A stretch of DNA of 64,000 nucleotides, from positions 32,187 to 96,186 of IMG/VR virus record IMGVR_UViG_3300034759_000344; one strand, given 5' to 3'. Below, piece after piece: positions 46,501 through 56,001 of this stretch (its first letter is position 1; each line of letters opens with the position of its first letter). The notes beneath the pieces are model-generated. The model was not told where the DNA came from. It did not search any database and worked only from the letters and a program-made list of their open reading frames with translations. This stretch comes from a virus. The position numbers and the translations under genes were made by a program.

Positions 46501-49234
46501 CAAACAATTTACCAGGAGATAGAGTACCTAACTCTTCGATGAGGGAGCGTAAGGGATTGTTTACATACTGAGAGCTGGCAATAAATCTAGCAAAGTGCTT
46601 GAAGGGGAGATTTTCTTCCAGAGTTCTAGCTATTACATCAGGAATTTCTCCTTCTTCTACTTTAGCCAGACCCATAACGTCTTCAGACTGCCGCAACTGC
46701 AGCATGTTGTGAACGGTTACCGAGAAGGCACGGCTGTAGGAGCGGATGAGATAGTCCAACCAGGCTCTAGTTGGAGCGTAGCGCAGTCGTTTCAGGGAGA
46801 ATTGGTAGGGATCAGTAGCTACGATATTTTCGAGATTTTTGAGGAACAAACCAGTTATATACTCAGGACTGGTTACATTCCTACCTGCCTTCTGGATTAG
46901 AGACTCTCCCTCTCCAGGTTTAAGTCCCATTAAGTTATATATTTCTTGAATACGCTTTCTGCGTATTTCTTCAGCTTTGCGCTCTTCTTCCTCACGCTTT
47001 GCCGCTTCTTCCAGCAGCTTTTTGGTTTCCACAGCTCCCAAGTTGGCTAAATCTTTAGCGCTTTGCAGGATTCGCTGTACCATTTCCGGCTTCATAACTG
47101 CTTCCAGGTTGCCAATTCCTTCATCTATTATGGTTTTAAGTGCCCCTGTTATATCTGGAATTATCTCTTGTAAGTTCTGTATTTCCTGGGCAGTTTCTGG
47201 CAGGTTAATTTTCATTCCTTTTAGCCATTCGGAGATGGCATTAGTAATGGCTCCGCTGATACCTGACACTAGAGCATCGGTAGAAATAGGCTCTTCTCTA
47301 GTTTTCAATTTTTGGATGATATTTGTGGTGTAGGCGTCTATGATACTGGTCAGCTCTTCAAGTATGCTCTTGCGGTAGGCGTCATATTTCTCCTGAACTT
47401 CTTTGGTTACTTTTCCAAAATCGCGCATTGAAATGTTTCCGGACAGTACTTTAGTCATTACAGGCTCTTTGCTCAGCATTTCAGATACGGCAACAACATC
47501 TACGATGTGCTTAAGGTGGTAGCCAGTAACAGTTCTCCATTTTTTGCTTACTGCTAGCTCCCTGGCAAAATCTTCCAGTTCAGATGCTTGTATCTTTCCA
47601 CCTAAAGGAGTAAATCGTCCGATAATTGTTTCTATGGCTTTTCTTATAGGCTGGAAGCTGCTTTGTTCAATCAGTCTCTGTAGGATTTCTCCAGTATCGG
47701 TAGAAGCCCATATTTGAGCAAATTGAGTACTTAAAGCAGTTAAGAAATTTCCAAAGGCCTCATAGAGTAGTTGTTTACGCTGGGTACTTTCTTTTCCAGT
47801 TACTATTTGTTTAATTGATGTTAAATCTGTTCCTTTAAACAAAGGCTTTATATACTGATACAGGGAAGTGGCTAGAGCTCCCTCCATAGGAGTTTCAAGG
47901 CCAAAGTAGCCTTTTTCTCCGGTAAATAGCTGTTTGGTAATGGCTGCCAAAGGAGAAAGACCTTTTTTCTCTATATCCTGTAAGTAACGGTCAAAAACCG
48001 CTGCCAGCTGTTTTAATTCGTCTTCATTGGGGAAGTTTTCAAAGAGATGGTTGAGGTCGGTATCTCTATAATCATAACCTTCACCATCACCTGTCTTCTT
48101 TCTTCCTCCTCCTCCGCCTTTCTTGCCTCCTCCACCTGCAGCCGTAGGCGGACTGGATACTTTGTTTATAAACATACTTTGGTAATTGCCGAGTATCTGC
48201 TGTGCATCTTGATACAGCTTTTGTACCTTCTGGGCTACCTCTTTACCTCTGATAGTTCCACCTAAAATATATAAATCGTTGTTTTCAAATCCACCCTGGC
48301 TTTGGACAAACTCCTGCAGTGCTTTAGTGTATCTAAAGGGAGCAGAAGAAATGACGGTACTTTCTTTACCTTCTTTAAGCAGTACCCATTCTAACTGGGC
48401 TTTGTTATTGGGGAGCAGTTTTAAGTGGGCTTTTTGAACTCTTACAAAATCCTTACCAAGATTGGTTACCCGGTACTTTACAAATCTCTTTATGTCCTCA
48501 ATTATTTCATTTGTTGATTGATTGGCTAAACGTTTAAAGGTTCTAGGAATCTTTTTCTTAAACTCTTTTTCCAGCTCCTGTTGAGCTTTAATGAGATTTT
48601 CAGCAAGTGTTTCTTGGGTATTCTGAACAGCTTCCTGTACCTTTTGTTGTTGTTCTTTGTCGTATTTGGGTTTACCAAAAATCCTATTAAACCACTGGGT
48701 AGTAAAAGGTTTTACTTCTTTAGGTACCAGGCTCTTGCTGGCTATTCTCGAGAAGGAGCGGGCCATGTATTCGGGATTAGCATATTCCTTTATTCTTCCG
48801 TATATTGCCGAGTAGTCAGGAGGGCTGATAGTTGGTGAGGAGTGGTGTACTTGGTGGTAAAACTGGTGCAAGTAGGTATCTATATAGCGGGCAGCTACGT
48901 TAAAGCGCATACGGTCAAAAACTTCCCGTTCTGCAGGTCGCAAAGAAGTATAGCGGTGGAGAGCATGGCGCATTGCAATGGCATTGAGGGGGTTGGCAAA
49001 TAAAGACTGAGGAGATGCTGTAGCTATGATCTGCGCTTTATCGTAAGTTCCTACTTCTCTTTGGTAGCGCAAAGTTAAAAAGCGAAGCAGGTCTTTAACA
49101 TGTTCGTACTGACTTTCAGTAAGGACCTGCTGCAAGCGCCTTCCACCTAATAAAAAGTCGGTTGCCACATCATTAAACTTATTGGCAACCGAGTCTAGTT
49201 TTTGAATTATCCGGTCAAGGAGAGGCTCAGGCAT
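43553..49234 (-). CDS. tail tape-measure protein
   Basis: 1893 residues, by far the longest gene. Long helical stretches alternate with Gly/Ala-rich hydrophobic segments in the middle (GAMGTGMMMASVLQNMVGEG, GMPLIGGMSIGVLGAIVTGV), as in tape measures that set tail length and later enter the membrane. A glycine/lysine-rich linker (AAGGGGKKGGGGGRKKTG) occurs near residue 375. It follows the frameshifted tail-chaperone pair, the canonical gene order. A length of 1893 residues predicts a tail of several hundred nm at most by the usual 1.5 angstrom per residue rule (about 280 nm). Confidence 0.93.
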   Translation of the reverse strand: MPEPLLDRIIQKLDSVANKFNDVATDFLLGGRRLQQVLTESQYEHVKDLLRFLTLRYQREVGTYDKAQIIATASPQSLFANPLNAIAMRHALHRYTSLRPAEREVFDRMRFNVAARYIDTYLHQFYHQVHHSSPTISPPDYSAIYGRIKEYANPEYMARSFSRIASKSLVPKEVKPFTTQWFNRIFGKPKYDKEQQQKVQEAVQNTQETLAENLIKAQQELEKEFKKKIPRTFKRLANQSTNEIIEDIKRFVKYRVTNLGKDFVRVQKAHLKLLPNNKAQLEWVLLKEGKESTVISSAPFRYTKALQEFVQSQGGFENNDLYILGGTIRGKEVAQKVQKLYQDAQQILGNYQSMFINKVSSPPTAAGGGGKKGGGGGRKKTGDGEGYDYRDTDLNHLFENFPNEDELKQLAAVFDRYLQDIEKKGLSPLAAITKQLFTGEKGYFGLETPMEGALATSLYQYIKPLFKGTDLTSIKQIVTGKESTQRKQLLYEAFGNFLTALSTQFAQIWASTDTGEILQRLIEQSSFQPIRKAIETIIGRFTPLGGKIQASELEDFARELAVSKKWRTVTGYHLKHIVDVVAVSEMLSKEPVMTKVLSGNISMRDFGKVTKEVQEKYDAYRKSILEELTSIIDAYTTNIIQKLKTREEPISTDALVSGISGAITNAISEWLKGMKINLPETAQEIQNLQEIIPDITGALKTIIDEGIGNLEAVMKPEMVQRILQSAKDLANLGAVETKKLLEEAAKREEEERKAEEIRRKRIQEIYNLMGLKPGEGESLIQKAGRNVTSPEYITGLFLKNLENIVATDPYQFSLKRLRYAPTRAWLDYLIRSYSRAFSVTVHNMLQLRQSEDVMGLAKVEEGEIPDVIARTLEENLPFKHFARFIASSQYVNNPLRSLIEELGTLSPGKLFVTRASRAVTGAFGGIISRVGIEPERLVTEGIDQFINQLFPLETRMGGRLGYYTQPGGGGMFYRVFQREMQNVLRDFRINIEGASQALTAFTDIAGTGGMGLSTLLRGQIAPLYQLARGTGFVGMESEVTEQFATIQRLFTSPGSWEGIFNVLGNVLARKDLRRAIGTKEILASMETFSKYVMEGAGGGISPELLSRYATVFSAMAAPTVGAGTRGIYGMQTLLSMSEQLRSGRGGIMHPLVAAVLSQRGISLDVATLAAIQRQIDVGGFISQIRVGNQNINLLEETLRFLTKQFGPAQRGTSAIYLSQVFGITIDKATELLNLYDELIDAQKEVNTSQEAAVRRRIETIFAEAGKSGGERFMEALAERQGALMSSLDKIILPIVSAMGGFPQIFGGLGNLAYGMATFNPLIGIQGMGQLFRGFATSGAMGTGMMMASVLQNMVGEGAGWVIGNFAYTLLRREVNQLRLKGELELARKAGDLARIKEIQKALAEGGVGLASIWRGAVRFLKTPLQTYLPFMQGMPLIGGMSIGVLGAIVTGVITGFQALRTYLRNLGDQLEENIALYKEYRSNLASTISTMERSQQPATYQEQLVKQYIQFQEQTRRVEQQINPNKFWEYLSAIFAPKYYNKLKQTRLTAFEEMALARIEQFRKINQMGIDIGQATYDYYRKQVTERTQEILQTYKELQSTYAKVGVGYAQFSEEEKRKYRSEIEKVRWKQSVTSIFAGLAVSLPNAVNEGNAEVLNDLQQALLSGMNPEELNRLLNENGLMNLRGTYMTLNLPENVINAIKALHQAFAEKPNINEIQALDLALIVYDRLSKIREGKDLVSGLNQAAEVVRNAGNLSLNPVELNKLLGTQEEAEAGAKGRKTIPAPTPWRMVEEQEYHLIAPQMPQAVAQPGYGVVRLPAMKETPATVPIGAALTNLPIPVSDNRTFNFNINITQNIEGTNAEIPGRVAEATSSVLQDFFEKLKITTSSIEGR

Positions 49235-49248
49235 CTTTCTGGACCCCT

Positions 49249-49560
49249 TTAGCTTGGGTTTTTAGCTTGGTTTTTCAGACGTTCCCACTCTCTTTCAAAC
49301 TCATCGTCATAGAAGCTTTCCTTTATAATTCCGTGCTGTTTATCCACTATATGCTCTTTCTTGCGCTCTTGGCGGTTGTACATAGCAACCAATAGAGATA
49401 TTTGTTCAGGGGTAAGGGATTGGAAACGTTCATCAGTGGGAAGAATACGAAAGTGCTCAAAAATCCACCAAAAGGTTTCAAACTGCGGTAAAGCTGCGAT
49501 GTGATTCGTGTACTTACTTAGCGCTGCGAAAGGATGCGAGGAACCTTGATAGTTCCCCGT
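49249..49560 (-). CDS. tail assembly chaperone, frameshifted extension
   Basis: A second frame runs from about 49560 to the stop at 49249 without its own good start. It reads SKYTNHIAALPQFETFWWIF, then RFQSLTPEQISLLVAMYNRQ and DDEFEREWERLKNQAKNPS. Position between the 122-residue chaperone and the tape measure is that of the gpT part of the gpG/gpGT pair of lambda-like and Mu-like phages. The frame relation to the upstream gene is +1 (or -2). Slip candidates are GGGGAAC near 49555 and TTT-C near 49528. Confidence 0.72.
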   Translation of the reverse strand, partial: TGNYQGSSHPFAALSKYTNHIAALPQFETFWWIFEHFRILPTDERFQSLTPEQISLLVAMYNRQERKKEHIVDKQHGIIKESFYDDEFEREWERLKNQAKNPS

Positions 49561-49882
49561 ACAAAGTAATTATGAAATCAATGTCGTCGAATTCCAGAAT
49601 GTTTTCTAAAAATTTCGGACGCTCTACAAGTAGAGTATCTACAGTAAAGATGATGTTTAAAAGATTCTCAAGGTTGCTTGTATCCTCAGGGCAGGTTCCT
49701 TCCTTCATCAGCCCTTCTATATACTTGCGAACCTTGGCAAAGATTACCATGTTGTCGTGGATGGTATCTTTCTTAAAGACAAATTTGTACTTCTCTCCCC
49801 GGTACGGGAGCTCTACTTCGTGGGTTCTCTTGTGGCTTTGTAGGATTTCCATACCTGCTTTGTTAAGAGTTTCTTGGTCCAT
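49514..49882 (-). CDS. tail assembly chaperone (gpG-like)
   Basis: 122 residues, acidic-basic mixed helices: ELPYRGEKYKFVFKKDTIHD, VRKYIEGLMKEGTCPED, FLENILEFDDIDFIITLYGE. Length and position (between tail tube and tape measure) match tail chaperones of contractile and siphophage tails. GGAGG lies eight bases before ATG 49882. It would coat the tape measure before tube polymerisation. Confidence 0.8.
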   Translation of the reverse strand: MDQETLNKAGMEILQSHKRTHEVELPYRGEKYKFVFKKDTIHDNMVIFAKVRKYIEGLMKEGTCPEDTSNLENLLNIIFTVDTLLVERPKFLENILEFDDIDFIITLYGELSRFLASFRSAK

Positions 49883-49910
49883 TAAATATCCTCCTTCCTT
49901 GTGAAAACCT

Positions 49911-49938
49911 AGCTGGGGCTGTCTATGCAGCCCCAGCC
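49911..49938 (-). terminator. hairpin after the tail-tube gene
   Basis: Minus strand GCTGGGGCTG-CATAGA-CAGCCCCAGC is a perfect 10-bp stem, followed by TAGGTTTTC. The weak T-run suggests partial termination, which would lower chaperone and tape-measure expression relative to tube and sheath. Confidence 0.7.
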
Positions 49939-49958
49939 GTGATTAAAGTTAATGGCTA

Positions 49959-50588
49959 TTAACCACCAGAAGCAGGGGGAGTAACACCGGCAGGTACACC
50001 GGCGCCGCCAGAAGTTTGTGCGGTGTTCACATTGATGGTTTTATTATACAGGTACTCTTTTTCAGAGAAGACCACTTCAACGTCTTCAGCCAGAATTTCT
50101 CCCTGAGCTATGTTTTCAGTACAGCTGTTAATCACACAATTCCTATAAGCAAACAGCGGATGTCCTCTATACTTGTCTTTTACGATGATGTCGAATCCGT
50201 TGAGAGAGTGCCTCAAGATACCGCCTTCTACTGAATAGGAGAAAACGGTACCGGTTTCACGCATGAGGTCTTCGAGTTCCTGCAAGCGCACCATCATTTT
50301 GCTGAGAGTAAGGGTACCCTCAAACCTCATAGGAATGAATTCTTGAGGTTTAATGCTTCCTATTTCGTAAACTCCTTCTACGTTGAAGTTAAGAGTGGCC
50401 CGAAGACCGGTAGCACGACCAATTCTTACATCTTGGTTGTTAGCACCTTTAACTACTATTTCTATCTCATGGGCACCGATTACATCGTGCAACCTAAGTC
50501 GGTTAATTGCACTTTGGTTAGTAGCAGATCCTGACTTACCGAAGTAGTCGTAATAGAAATCATTAGGTGTAGTTGTTGGATATGTCAT
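49959..50588 (-). CDS. tail tube protein
   Basis: 209 residues. Beta-rich, with HEIEIVVKGANNQDVRIGRA, FEGTLTLSKMMVRLQELEDL and FDIIVKDKYRGHPLFAYRN, the pattern of inner tube proteins (gp19/XkdM-like). It follows the sheath gene directly, as usual for contractile tails, with GGAGG upstream and a hairpin after it. The Gly/Ala/Pro tail (GGAGVPAGVTPPASGG) is probably disordered. Confidence 0.85.
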   Translation of the reverse strand: MTYPTTTPNDFYYDYFGKSGSATNQSAINRLRLHDVIGAHEIEIVVKGANNQDVRIGRATGLRATLNFNVEGVYEIGSIKPQEFIPMRFEGTLTLSKMMVRLQELEDLMRETGTVFSYSVEGGILRHSLNGFDIIVKDKYRGHPLFAYRNCVINSCTENIAQGEILAEDVEVVFSEKEYLYNKTINVNTAQTSGGAGVPAGVTPPASGG

Positions 50589-50612
50589 CTATATATCTCC
50601 TCCTTAAATCGG

Positions 50613-52331
50613 TTATGCTGCAGGAGTGAATACCTGAGTCACAAAGATGTAGTTAGAAGTAAGCGCCGGGGAAGCTTCAAAGCTAATCTGCACTACATCG
50701 CCGGAAGCCACTACCTGTACGTTGCGGTAGGCTGGATTGTTTTCAGTACCTACTAAGGCACCTCTACCAGCAAATCCTTCCAGAATTCCTAACACGGTGA
50801 GTTTGATGTCGTTTACAGTGGAAGTGGTGATTGGTTTTCCGATGTAGGCAGATTCCAGGGTGGTTCTGATGGTCTTGGAGATGTTGTCAATGGTTACCAC
50901 TGCAGCTATGTCCATGTAGGCCAGGTTGTTGGTAGCTCTATAAGTGGTAACTCCCTTAACCACATAGAATCCCTTGTTGGTACGGTAAGCAACAGGAGTT
51001 ACTCCAGACTTCAAGAGAGCTACCTGCTCAGTTGGAGAGAAGCGGGTAGTGAGATTTACAACGTTGATGCTCTTGTTGGTAATGTTTTCCTGTGGACGCA
51101 GTCCTGCCTTCATTCCTGCCAACAAGGCTGCCAGGTAGTAGGAAGGACGCTTTACAGTAGTGCCTCCGTAATTTTCAATAATACCAGGAGCACAGTACAC
51201 TACACGGTAAGAAGCATTAAAGGGAAGCGCTGCTGCCTGGTAGTCGGAAACGGTAGCGTCAGGATTGCTGTGGCCTAAGAAAGCCATGCGCTCCATGCGG
51301 TTAACCACGTCGCTCATAGCTTCCACATGGGCCAAAACTGCTCCCTGAACATCACCGTCTCCAGAAGCTACACAAATGTAGTGCACATCTTCAGCTTCGA
51401 GAAGCGCTAAAGCACTGGTGTACTCAGTAACGGTAGGTGCAGCACCATCAGCTCCACCGGTGAAGAAGGAAAGTGGAGTATTGGTTGGTGCAGCAGTATC
51501 GTTGGGATCGGTTTTGCTGGCAGTTACCAGGCTAGAGTTTTTGTTAATGGTGTGAATACAAGCTCCTAAGGTTGCTGTGATTGTGAAAGTACTAGTTATA
51601 TCTTGATCAGTGACTGCATCCAAGTAAGAGCTGGGTAAATCATCGTATAACATGTAAGTGGACTTAACTGCAGTAAAGTTAGGACGCAGGTTAATGGCAT
51701 TGATTACTTTTTCAATGGTGCTGTATTCAGAAGAAGTAAGGTCCAAGGTGAAAGTGTCTTCGGGTATTACGTTGCTGGATGCATCTAAAGTGGTAACGCT
51801 CAAAGTGGTTGCTGACCCTGCAGCTACGGTGATGGTAAGAGTGGAAGTGGTTCCGGTTCCGTTGTAAGTGATGTTCAACGCAGGGCCTAAATTGTCGTAA
51901 GTTTCCACATACTGAGAGAAACCATCGATGATGGTGATTTTCTTACCAACAGTACTACCGTTGCCTACCTCAGCCTGCAGGAGGTTACCAACAGAACCGT
52001 AGTCTTTGGAAGTTAAAACCAAAGTACCAGCACTGAAGGAAGCCTGTGCAGCACCAGCACCAGCAACTTTGATGGCTACTACTTGTTGAGGAGTTCCTCC
52101 GCGGTAGACGTAGTTGATAAGCTCATACAACTCTCCGCCTTTCAAGGTCTTAAAAGCCTGTCCGGGAGATGTAAAACGGTATACTTGATTGGGAACTCCA
52201 CCTTTAGCAGGACCTATTACAGCAACAACTGATGCATCGACAGCAGATTCACGTACCTCAAAGGCAGAAACGTCATTGTAAGTGTAGACGCCAGGCAGTT
52301 CAATTGTTTTTCCGCCAAACTGATATGCCAT
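50613..52331 (-). CDS. contractile tail sheath protein
   Basis: 572 residues. The N-terminus LPGVYTYNDVSAFEVRESAV and VAVIGPAKGGVPNQVYRFTS, and the C-terminal ATNNLAYMDIAAVVTIDNIS and GIGR-like block (ESAYIGKPITTSTVNDIKLT) are typical of sheath proteins. An inserted beta domain occupies about residues 130-290. The presence of sheath defines the particle as a myovirus. Confidence 0.93.
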   Translation of the reverse strand: MAYQFGGKTIELPGVYTYNDVSAFEVRESAVDASVVAVIGPAKGGVPNQVYRFTSPGQAFKTLKGGELYELINYVYRGGTPQQVVAIKVAGAGAAQASFSAGTLVLTSKDYGSVGNLLQAEVGNGSTVGKKITIIDGFSQYVETYDNLGPALNITYNGTGTTSTLTITVAAGSATTLSVTTLDASSNVIPEDTFTLDLTSSEYSTIEKVINAINLRPNFTAVKSTYMLYDDLPSSYLDAVTDQDITSTFTITATLGACIHTINKNSSLVTASKTDPNDTAAPTNTPLSFFTGGADGAAPTVTEYTSALALLEAEDVHYICVASGDGDVQGAVLAHVEAMSDVVNRMERMAFLGHSNPDATVSDYQAAALPFNASYRVVYCAPGIIENYGGTTVKRPSYYLAALLAGMKAGLRPQENITNKSINVVNLTTRFSPTEQVALLKSGVTPVAYRTNKGFYVVKGVTTYRATNNLAYMDIAAVVTIDNISKTIRTTLESAYIGKPITTSTVNDIKLTVLGILEGFAGRGALVGTENNPAYRNVQVVASGDVVQISFEASPALTSNYIFVTQVFTPAA

Positions 52332-52348
52332 AGTGTTCGTTTACCTCC

Positions 52349-53140
52349 TTATACGGTTAATTCAATTTTGCGCAGGATGTCGTAGAAGTTGTAACCTGAA
52401 ACTTCGATTTCGAAGTTTAAAGTTAGCTGTCTCTGAAACAGAGGTTCTGGCTGGTCTTCTCGCATGTAGGGCATAATACCGCTTCCAAAAAGCTGCTGGT
52501 TCTTTACTCCCAGACCAGATACCAGCGTACGTAAGGACAGCAAAGAATGTTGTGCTATGCGGTAAAGTATCATCACCTCATTTAAGTTATTGGATATGAC
52601 GCTTATCGAATAATTTGCTTCTATTACTGTTGTTTGCGGTTCAGCATAATTTTGGAAGTAGGTGTAGTCGGCTGTGTACACCCCTTCCTCTATATAATAT
52701 TCTCCTAAAATCTGTATTTTCCCGGTGTAGTAGTCTAAAAGGTACTGATTTTCTAATAGTTTTTCTCCGTTGCAGTAGACGGTAATCTGGTAAATGGGGA
52801 AGTTGCCCAACTGACCTCTTCCGTAGGTATCCAGGGACAAAGCTTCTCCAGTAACCTCTACCAAACTTACCGCCTGTAAGTCTCCTGACTGCTGTCCCAC
52901 TTCCCTTATGGATTCTCTTTCTTCTTCACAGCTGATGATAACTGCGGGTATTCTGAAGTTGCTTATAGCATCGGTAATGTAAAAGTTTACTTTGCTTTGA
53001 GAAGCTATAATGCGCAAAGTATTTTTGTAGCTGGGATCTGGATGGGATACCAGGTAGTCAATGAATTGAGGATTTTCCTGGTAAAACTTAAAAGCATCTT
53101 TTAATATTTTGACAAAGAAATATTCTAAAGACGGTATCAT
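52349..53140 (-). CDS. tail terminator/completion-like protein
   Basis: 263 residues: a helical N-terminus (FFVKILKDAFKFYQENPQFI), then IPAVIISCEEERESIREVGQ, a domain with QITVYCNGEKLLENQYLLDY and a C-terminal LTLNFEIEVSGYNFYDILRK. Its place directly before the sheath suggests the protein that caps the tail tube (gp15/gpU-like). Not proven by a motif. Confidence 0.65.
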   Translation of the reverse strand: MIPSLEYFFVKILKDAFKFYQENPQFIDYLVSHPDPSYKNTLRIIASQSKVNFYITDAISNFRIPAVIISCEEERESIREVGQQSGDLQAVSLVEVTGEALSLDTYGRGQLGNFPIYQITVYCNGEKLLENQYLLDYYTGKIQILGEYYIEEGVYTADYTYFQNYAEPQTTVIEANYSISVISNNLNEVMILYRIAQHSLLSLRTLVSGLGVKNQQLFGSGIMPYMREDQPEPLFQRQLTLNFEIEVSGYNFYDILRKIELTV

Positions 53141-56001
53141 ATCTCTACCTCAACTTCTTTCTTTACTAAGTCTTCTACTATTCTGCGGTAGTAAGGAAGT
53201 ATGCGGGTTTTAACTTCCTCTTCAGAATAGCCTGCAGCTTCTTCTAAAGCTTGCCTTTCTATATTGGAAATCATGGACAGCAATTTGTTTACCTTACCTC
53301 TTTTTTTGTATTCTTTGGACAGGTTTTTGGTATAGTGCAGGGTTTTCAAAACGGAGTTCTGGAGATCCATAATGGGATCTGTAGGAGAAGACTGGGTAAT
53401 TTTTATATTCATAAGCAGTTTTTGGTAGCGCAAAACATCTTCTTTAGGTACCAAGTGTATCTCAGTAGCTAACATTAGGCGTACAACATCAGAATCACGA
53501 ACCGGACGGCCTTTACGCATAAAAGTGTAGTAAGAATGTCCCGGTGTTTCTTCTATCCAGGAAGCAAACAAAGCTTTGATACGCTTTTGGTAGTGCTCAA
53601 TGAACTTTTGAGTAAAGTAAGCAAGACCTCTTACCCCCATTACGGGTTTCATATAAAACGAGCTGTAGGCTGTTTTCTCACTCAAGCGCCGGAAGTAAAT
53701 GTTGCTGCTTTGCACCAGATAAGTACCTTTGTTAACCCGCACAGCATTTTTTACCCTGCCGCTGCGCACATAGCTTACTGGAACCAGCAAACTTTCCACC
53801 CGCTGTTTAGGATTTCTGTAGGTGGAAACGGTGGAGTAAATTCTCATGGGAGCAGAAATATTCTCAGGAGCATTAATTCCTTCTGTATATGCTGAAGGCA
53901 GGTTTTTCCTGTGCTTTACGCTTATGTTGGGCCCTTGATTAGGGGAAGCAAGTAATTCGGTATATCCAGAGTAAAATGCAGAGTCTTCTGGCAGTTTCTG
54001 CAAGAAGGCTTTCAACTCCCTGCTTAACTTTCTCCAGGGATCCTTGATAGTCATATCTACAGGACGAGATTTCACCATAGGAATATCCACATACCTGGTA
54101 CCATCTTCCGCCTTCTTCTTTTTGGATTCTCGAATGAACCCCCACAGGTACCCTCCTTTTCTCCCGTATTCGAGCATTCCGGCTACCATACCGGAGATAC
54201 TCACTTGAATTCCTTGGTAGGGGTCTATAGAAATGTTTAAACCGTTGAGGTAGGCAGTAATTTGCTTGGGAGTTAACGTTTTGCTGGCTAAATAGGACTT
54301 CAATTCCCGGTAAGCCGTCTTAAATGCTTCATGGAATCTTTTAACATATTCATCATAAAACTTTTTAGTGCGGTATTTTCCCAGATACCTGCTCCGCAGC
54401 TGGTAATCTTTAGTTAATTTCTTTATGTACTGCAGGTCGATGTTTATGTAGTACATCTTTCTGGGTTGCGCTGGAAGCTTCTGAATTCTGCGCAGAAGGT
54501 TTTCCACTCCACTATCTCCAGTCATCCACTTAGCATAAGCCCTACGCATGCTGTCCATTGCTTTATGCAGATCGCCAAGTTCTCTTTTAAGCTTTAATAT
54601 GTACTTGTACTCAATACTGCGCAAAAGCTTAAGGTACTCATTGTAAGTTTCCTGATAGAGATTGATTATCTTCTGAGCTGTCTCATATATTTGGGACTTA
54701 AGCTGGAAAAGGACTGCTGTGTAGTCCCTCCACTCTTTATCCATTTCAGAAGCAAAGGTCAGCGCAGCTGCCTTTAAGCGCAGCTGGTTGATTTGCTTGG
54801 AAAGATTTTTGAGCAGATTATCGGTGCTACTTATCAAATTCTTAATCTTTTCTGCCTGATTTTTCAGCTTATCCACATAGGAAAGTACTTCTTCAGGAAG
54901 CTTCTCAACTTCACGGGGCATCCCAACATCTTTAATTTTTTTCTCAAGTTCTTTGGCAAGGCTTTGGTTAGCTTTCTCTACGCTATCCTGTATAGCCTTT
55001 ACTACATTATCCTGAGTAAGTTCCTGCTGCAGCTTTTCTTTCTCGGTAGAAATTTGGGAAAGAACCTTTTCGGCTTCATTAAGGATCTCTACAGCTTCTT
55101 CAAAGTAAGACTCCAAATAATCGGTATTCTTTTCAAGAGCTTTTAGAATTTCTTTTCTGTACTGCTCAAACTCATAATTAATCAGTTTAGCTATCTCCCT
55201 GGATACCGCAGAAGTAAGCGGAGCTTTTTGTACGAGTACGTTCATAAATTCGTGTCTTCTTCCGCACTTGGGACAGGTGATGATAACCGTGCCTAGTTGA
55301 GAACCAGCTTCCACATCGTTTAAGTCTATACTCGAAACTATATCCAGAAGCTTTACGCTGTGTTTGCAGTCGGATGCTAAACTCTTGAGCTGGATCCTGG
55401 AAATACGATCCAGTTCTTTAGCCAGCATTTCCAAAAATTTATAAGCCTCTATTTTAGATCCTTTAGGAGGCTCTTTGTACATAACCAGGGCCTGGCGGAA
55501 CTTGTTTAGATTAGCTATATCAGGCATTTCTATAGCTTTTCTGGCGGAAGTCAGCAGGTTGGCGAGCACGTTATTATAGACACTAACTAAAAGCTTAAAT
55601 TGAGAAACTACTTTATCAGGGCCTACTTTTACTTTAGTTAACAGGTAATAGTTGTGTCGGGGGTCAATGATGGGAAGAATCTTTTTAAGAACTCGGTAAG
55701 CGGTTGCCTCAATGGTTAAAGAATCTTTGTAGACGAGCAGCTGATTGCTCATTTCTCTCAGAAGGAATTCCACTTTCTTTACAAAGTTCTGGATGTCGAT
55801 CAGCAAATCTGCAAGGCCTTCCATTGACTGTTTAGTGGGCTTTTGGCTTTTCAAACCTGCCAAAATAGCACCAAGTTTAAACAGCAGCCGATCTTTAATC
55901 AGCGATACCTGCTGATTAATTTCTTCTGCTATACCAACTATAGAGGCCTTTTTAGCTATCTCTTTTATTTGCTCAATGGTTTGTTCCAGCTGACGGTTCA
56001 T
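53137..56001 (-). CDS. large coiled-coil head-tail region protein with zinc motif
   Basis: 954 residues, mostly helical and Lys-rich, unrecognised. Residues 200-250 carry CKHSV...TVIITCPKCGRRHEF, a possible zinc site. Coiled coils follow (AEKVLSQISTEKEKLQQELT, ILIKNLISSTDNLLKNLSKQ-like). Around residue 620, AGMLEYGRKGGYLWGFIRES resembles neck/minor head proteins with an EYGR block. It lies between connector and tail terminator; perhaps a neck or internal head protein. Overlaps both neighbours by four bases. Confidence 0.68.
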   Translation of the reverse strand: MNRQLEQTIEQIKEIAKKASIVGIAEEINQQVSLIKDRLLFKLGAILAGLKSQKPTKQSMEGLADLLIDIQNFVKKVEFLLREMSNQLLVYKDSLTIEATAYRVLKKILPIIDPRHNYYLLTKVKVGPDKVVSQFKLLVSVYNNVLANLLTSARKAIEMPDIANLNKFRQALVMYKEPPKGSKIEAYKFLEMLAKELDRISRIQLKSLASDCKHSVKLLDIVSSIDLNDVEAGSQLGTVIITCPKCGRRHEFMNVLVQKAPLTSAVSREIAKLINYEFEQYRKEILKALEKNTDYLESYFEEAVEILNEAEKVLSQISTEKEKLQQELTQDNVVKAIQDSVEKANQSLAKELEKKIKDVGMPREVEKLPEEVLSYVDKLKNQAEKIKNLISSTDNLLKNLSKQINQLRLKAAALTFASEMDKEWRDYTAVLFQLKSQIYETAQKIINLYQETYNEYLKLLRSIEYKYILKLKRELGDLHKAMDSMRRAYAKWMTGDSGVENLLRRIQKLPAQPRKMYYINIDLQYIKKLTKDYQLRSRYLGKYRTKKFYDEYVKRFHEAFKTAYRELKSYLASKTLTPKQITAYLNGLNISIDPYQGIQVSISGMVAGMLEYGRKGGYLWGFIRESKKKKAEDGTRYVDIPMVKSRPVDMTIKDPWRKLSRELKAFLQKLPEDSAFYSGYTELLASPNQGPNISVKHRKNLPSAYTEGINAPENISAPMRIYSTVSTYRNPKQRVESLLVPVSYVRSGRVKNAVRVNKGTYLVQSSNIYFRRLSEKTAYSSFYMKPVMGVRGLAYFTQKFIEHYQKRIKALFASWIEETPGHSYYTFMRKGRPVRDSDVVRLMLATEIHLVPKEDVLRYQKLLMNIKITQSSPTDPIMDLQNSVLKTLHYTKNLSKEYKKRGKVNKLLSMISNIERQALEEAAGYSEEEVKTRILPYYRRIVEDLVKKEVEVEI

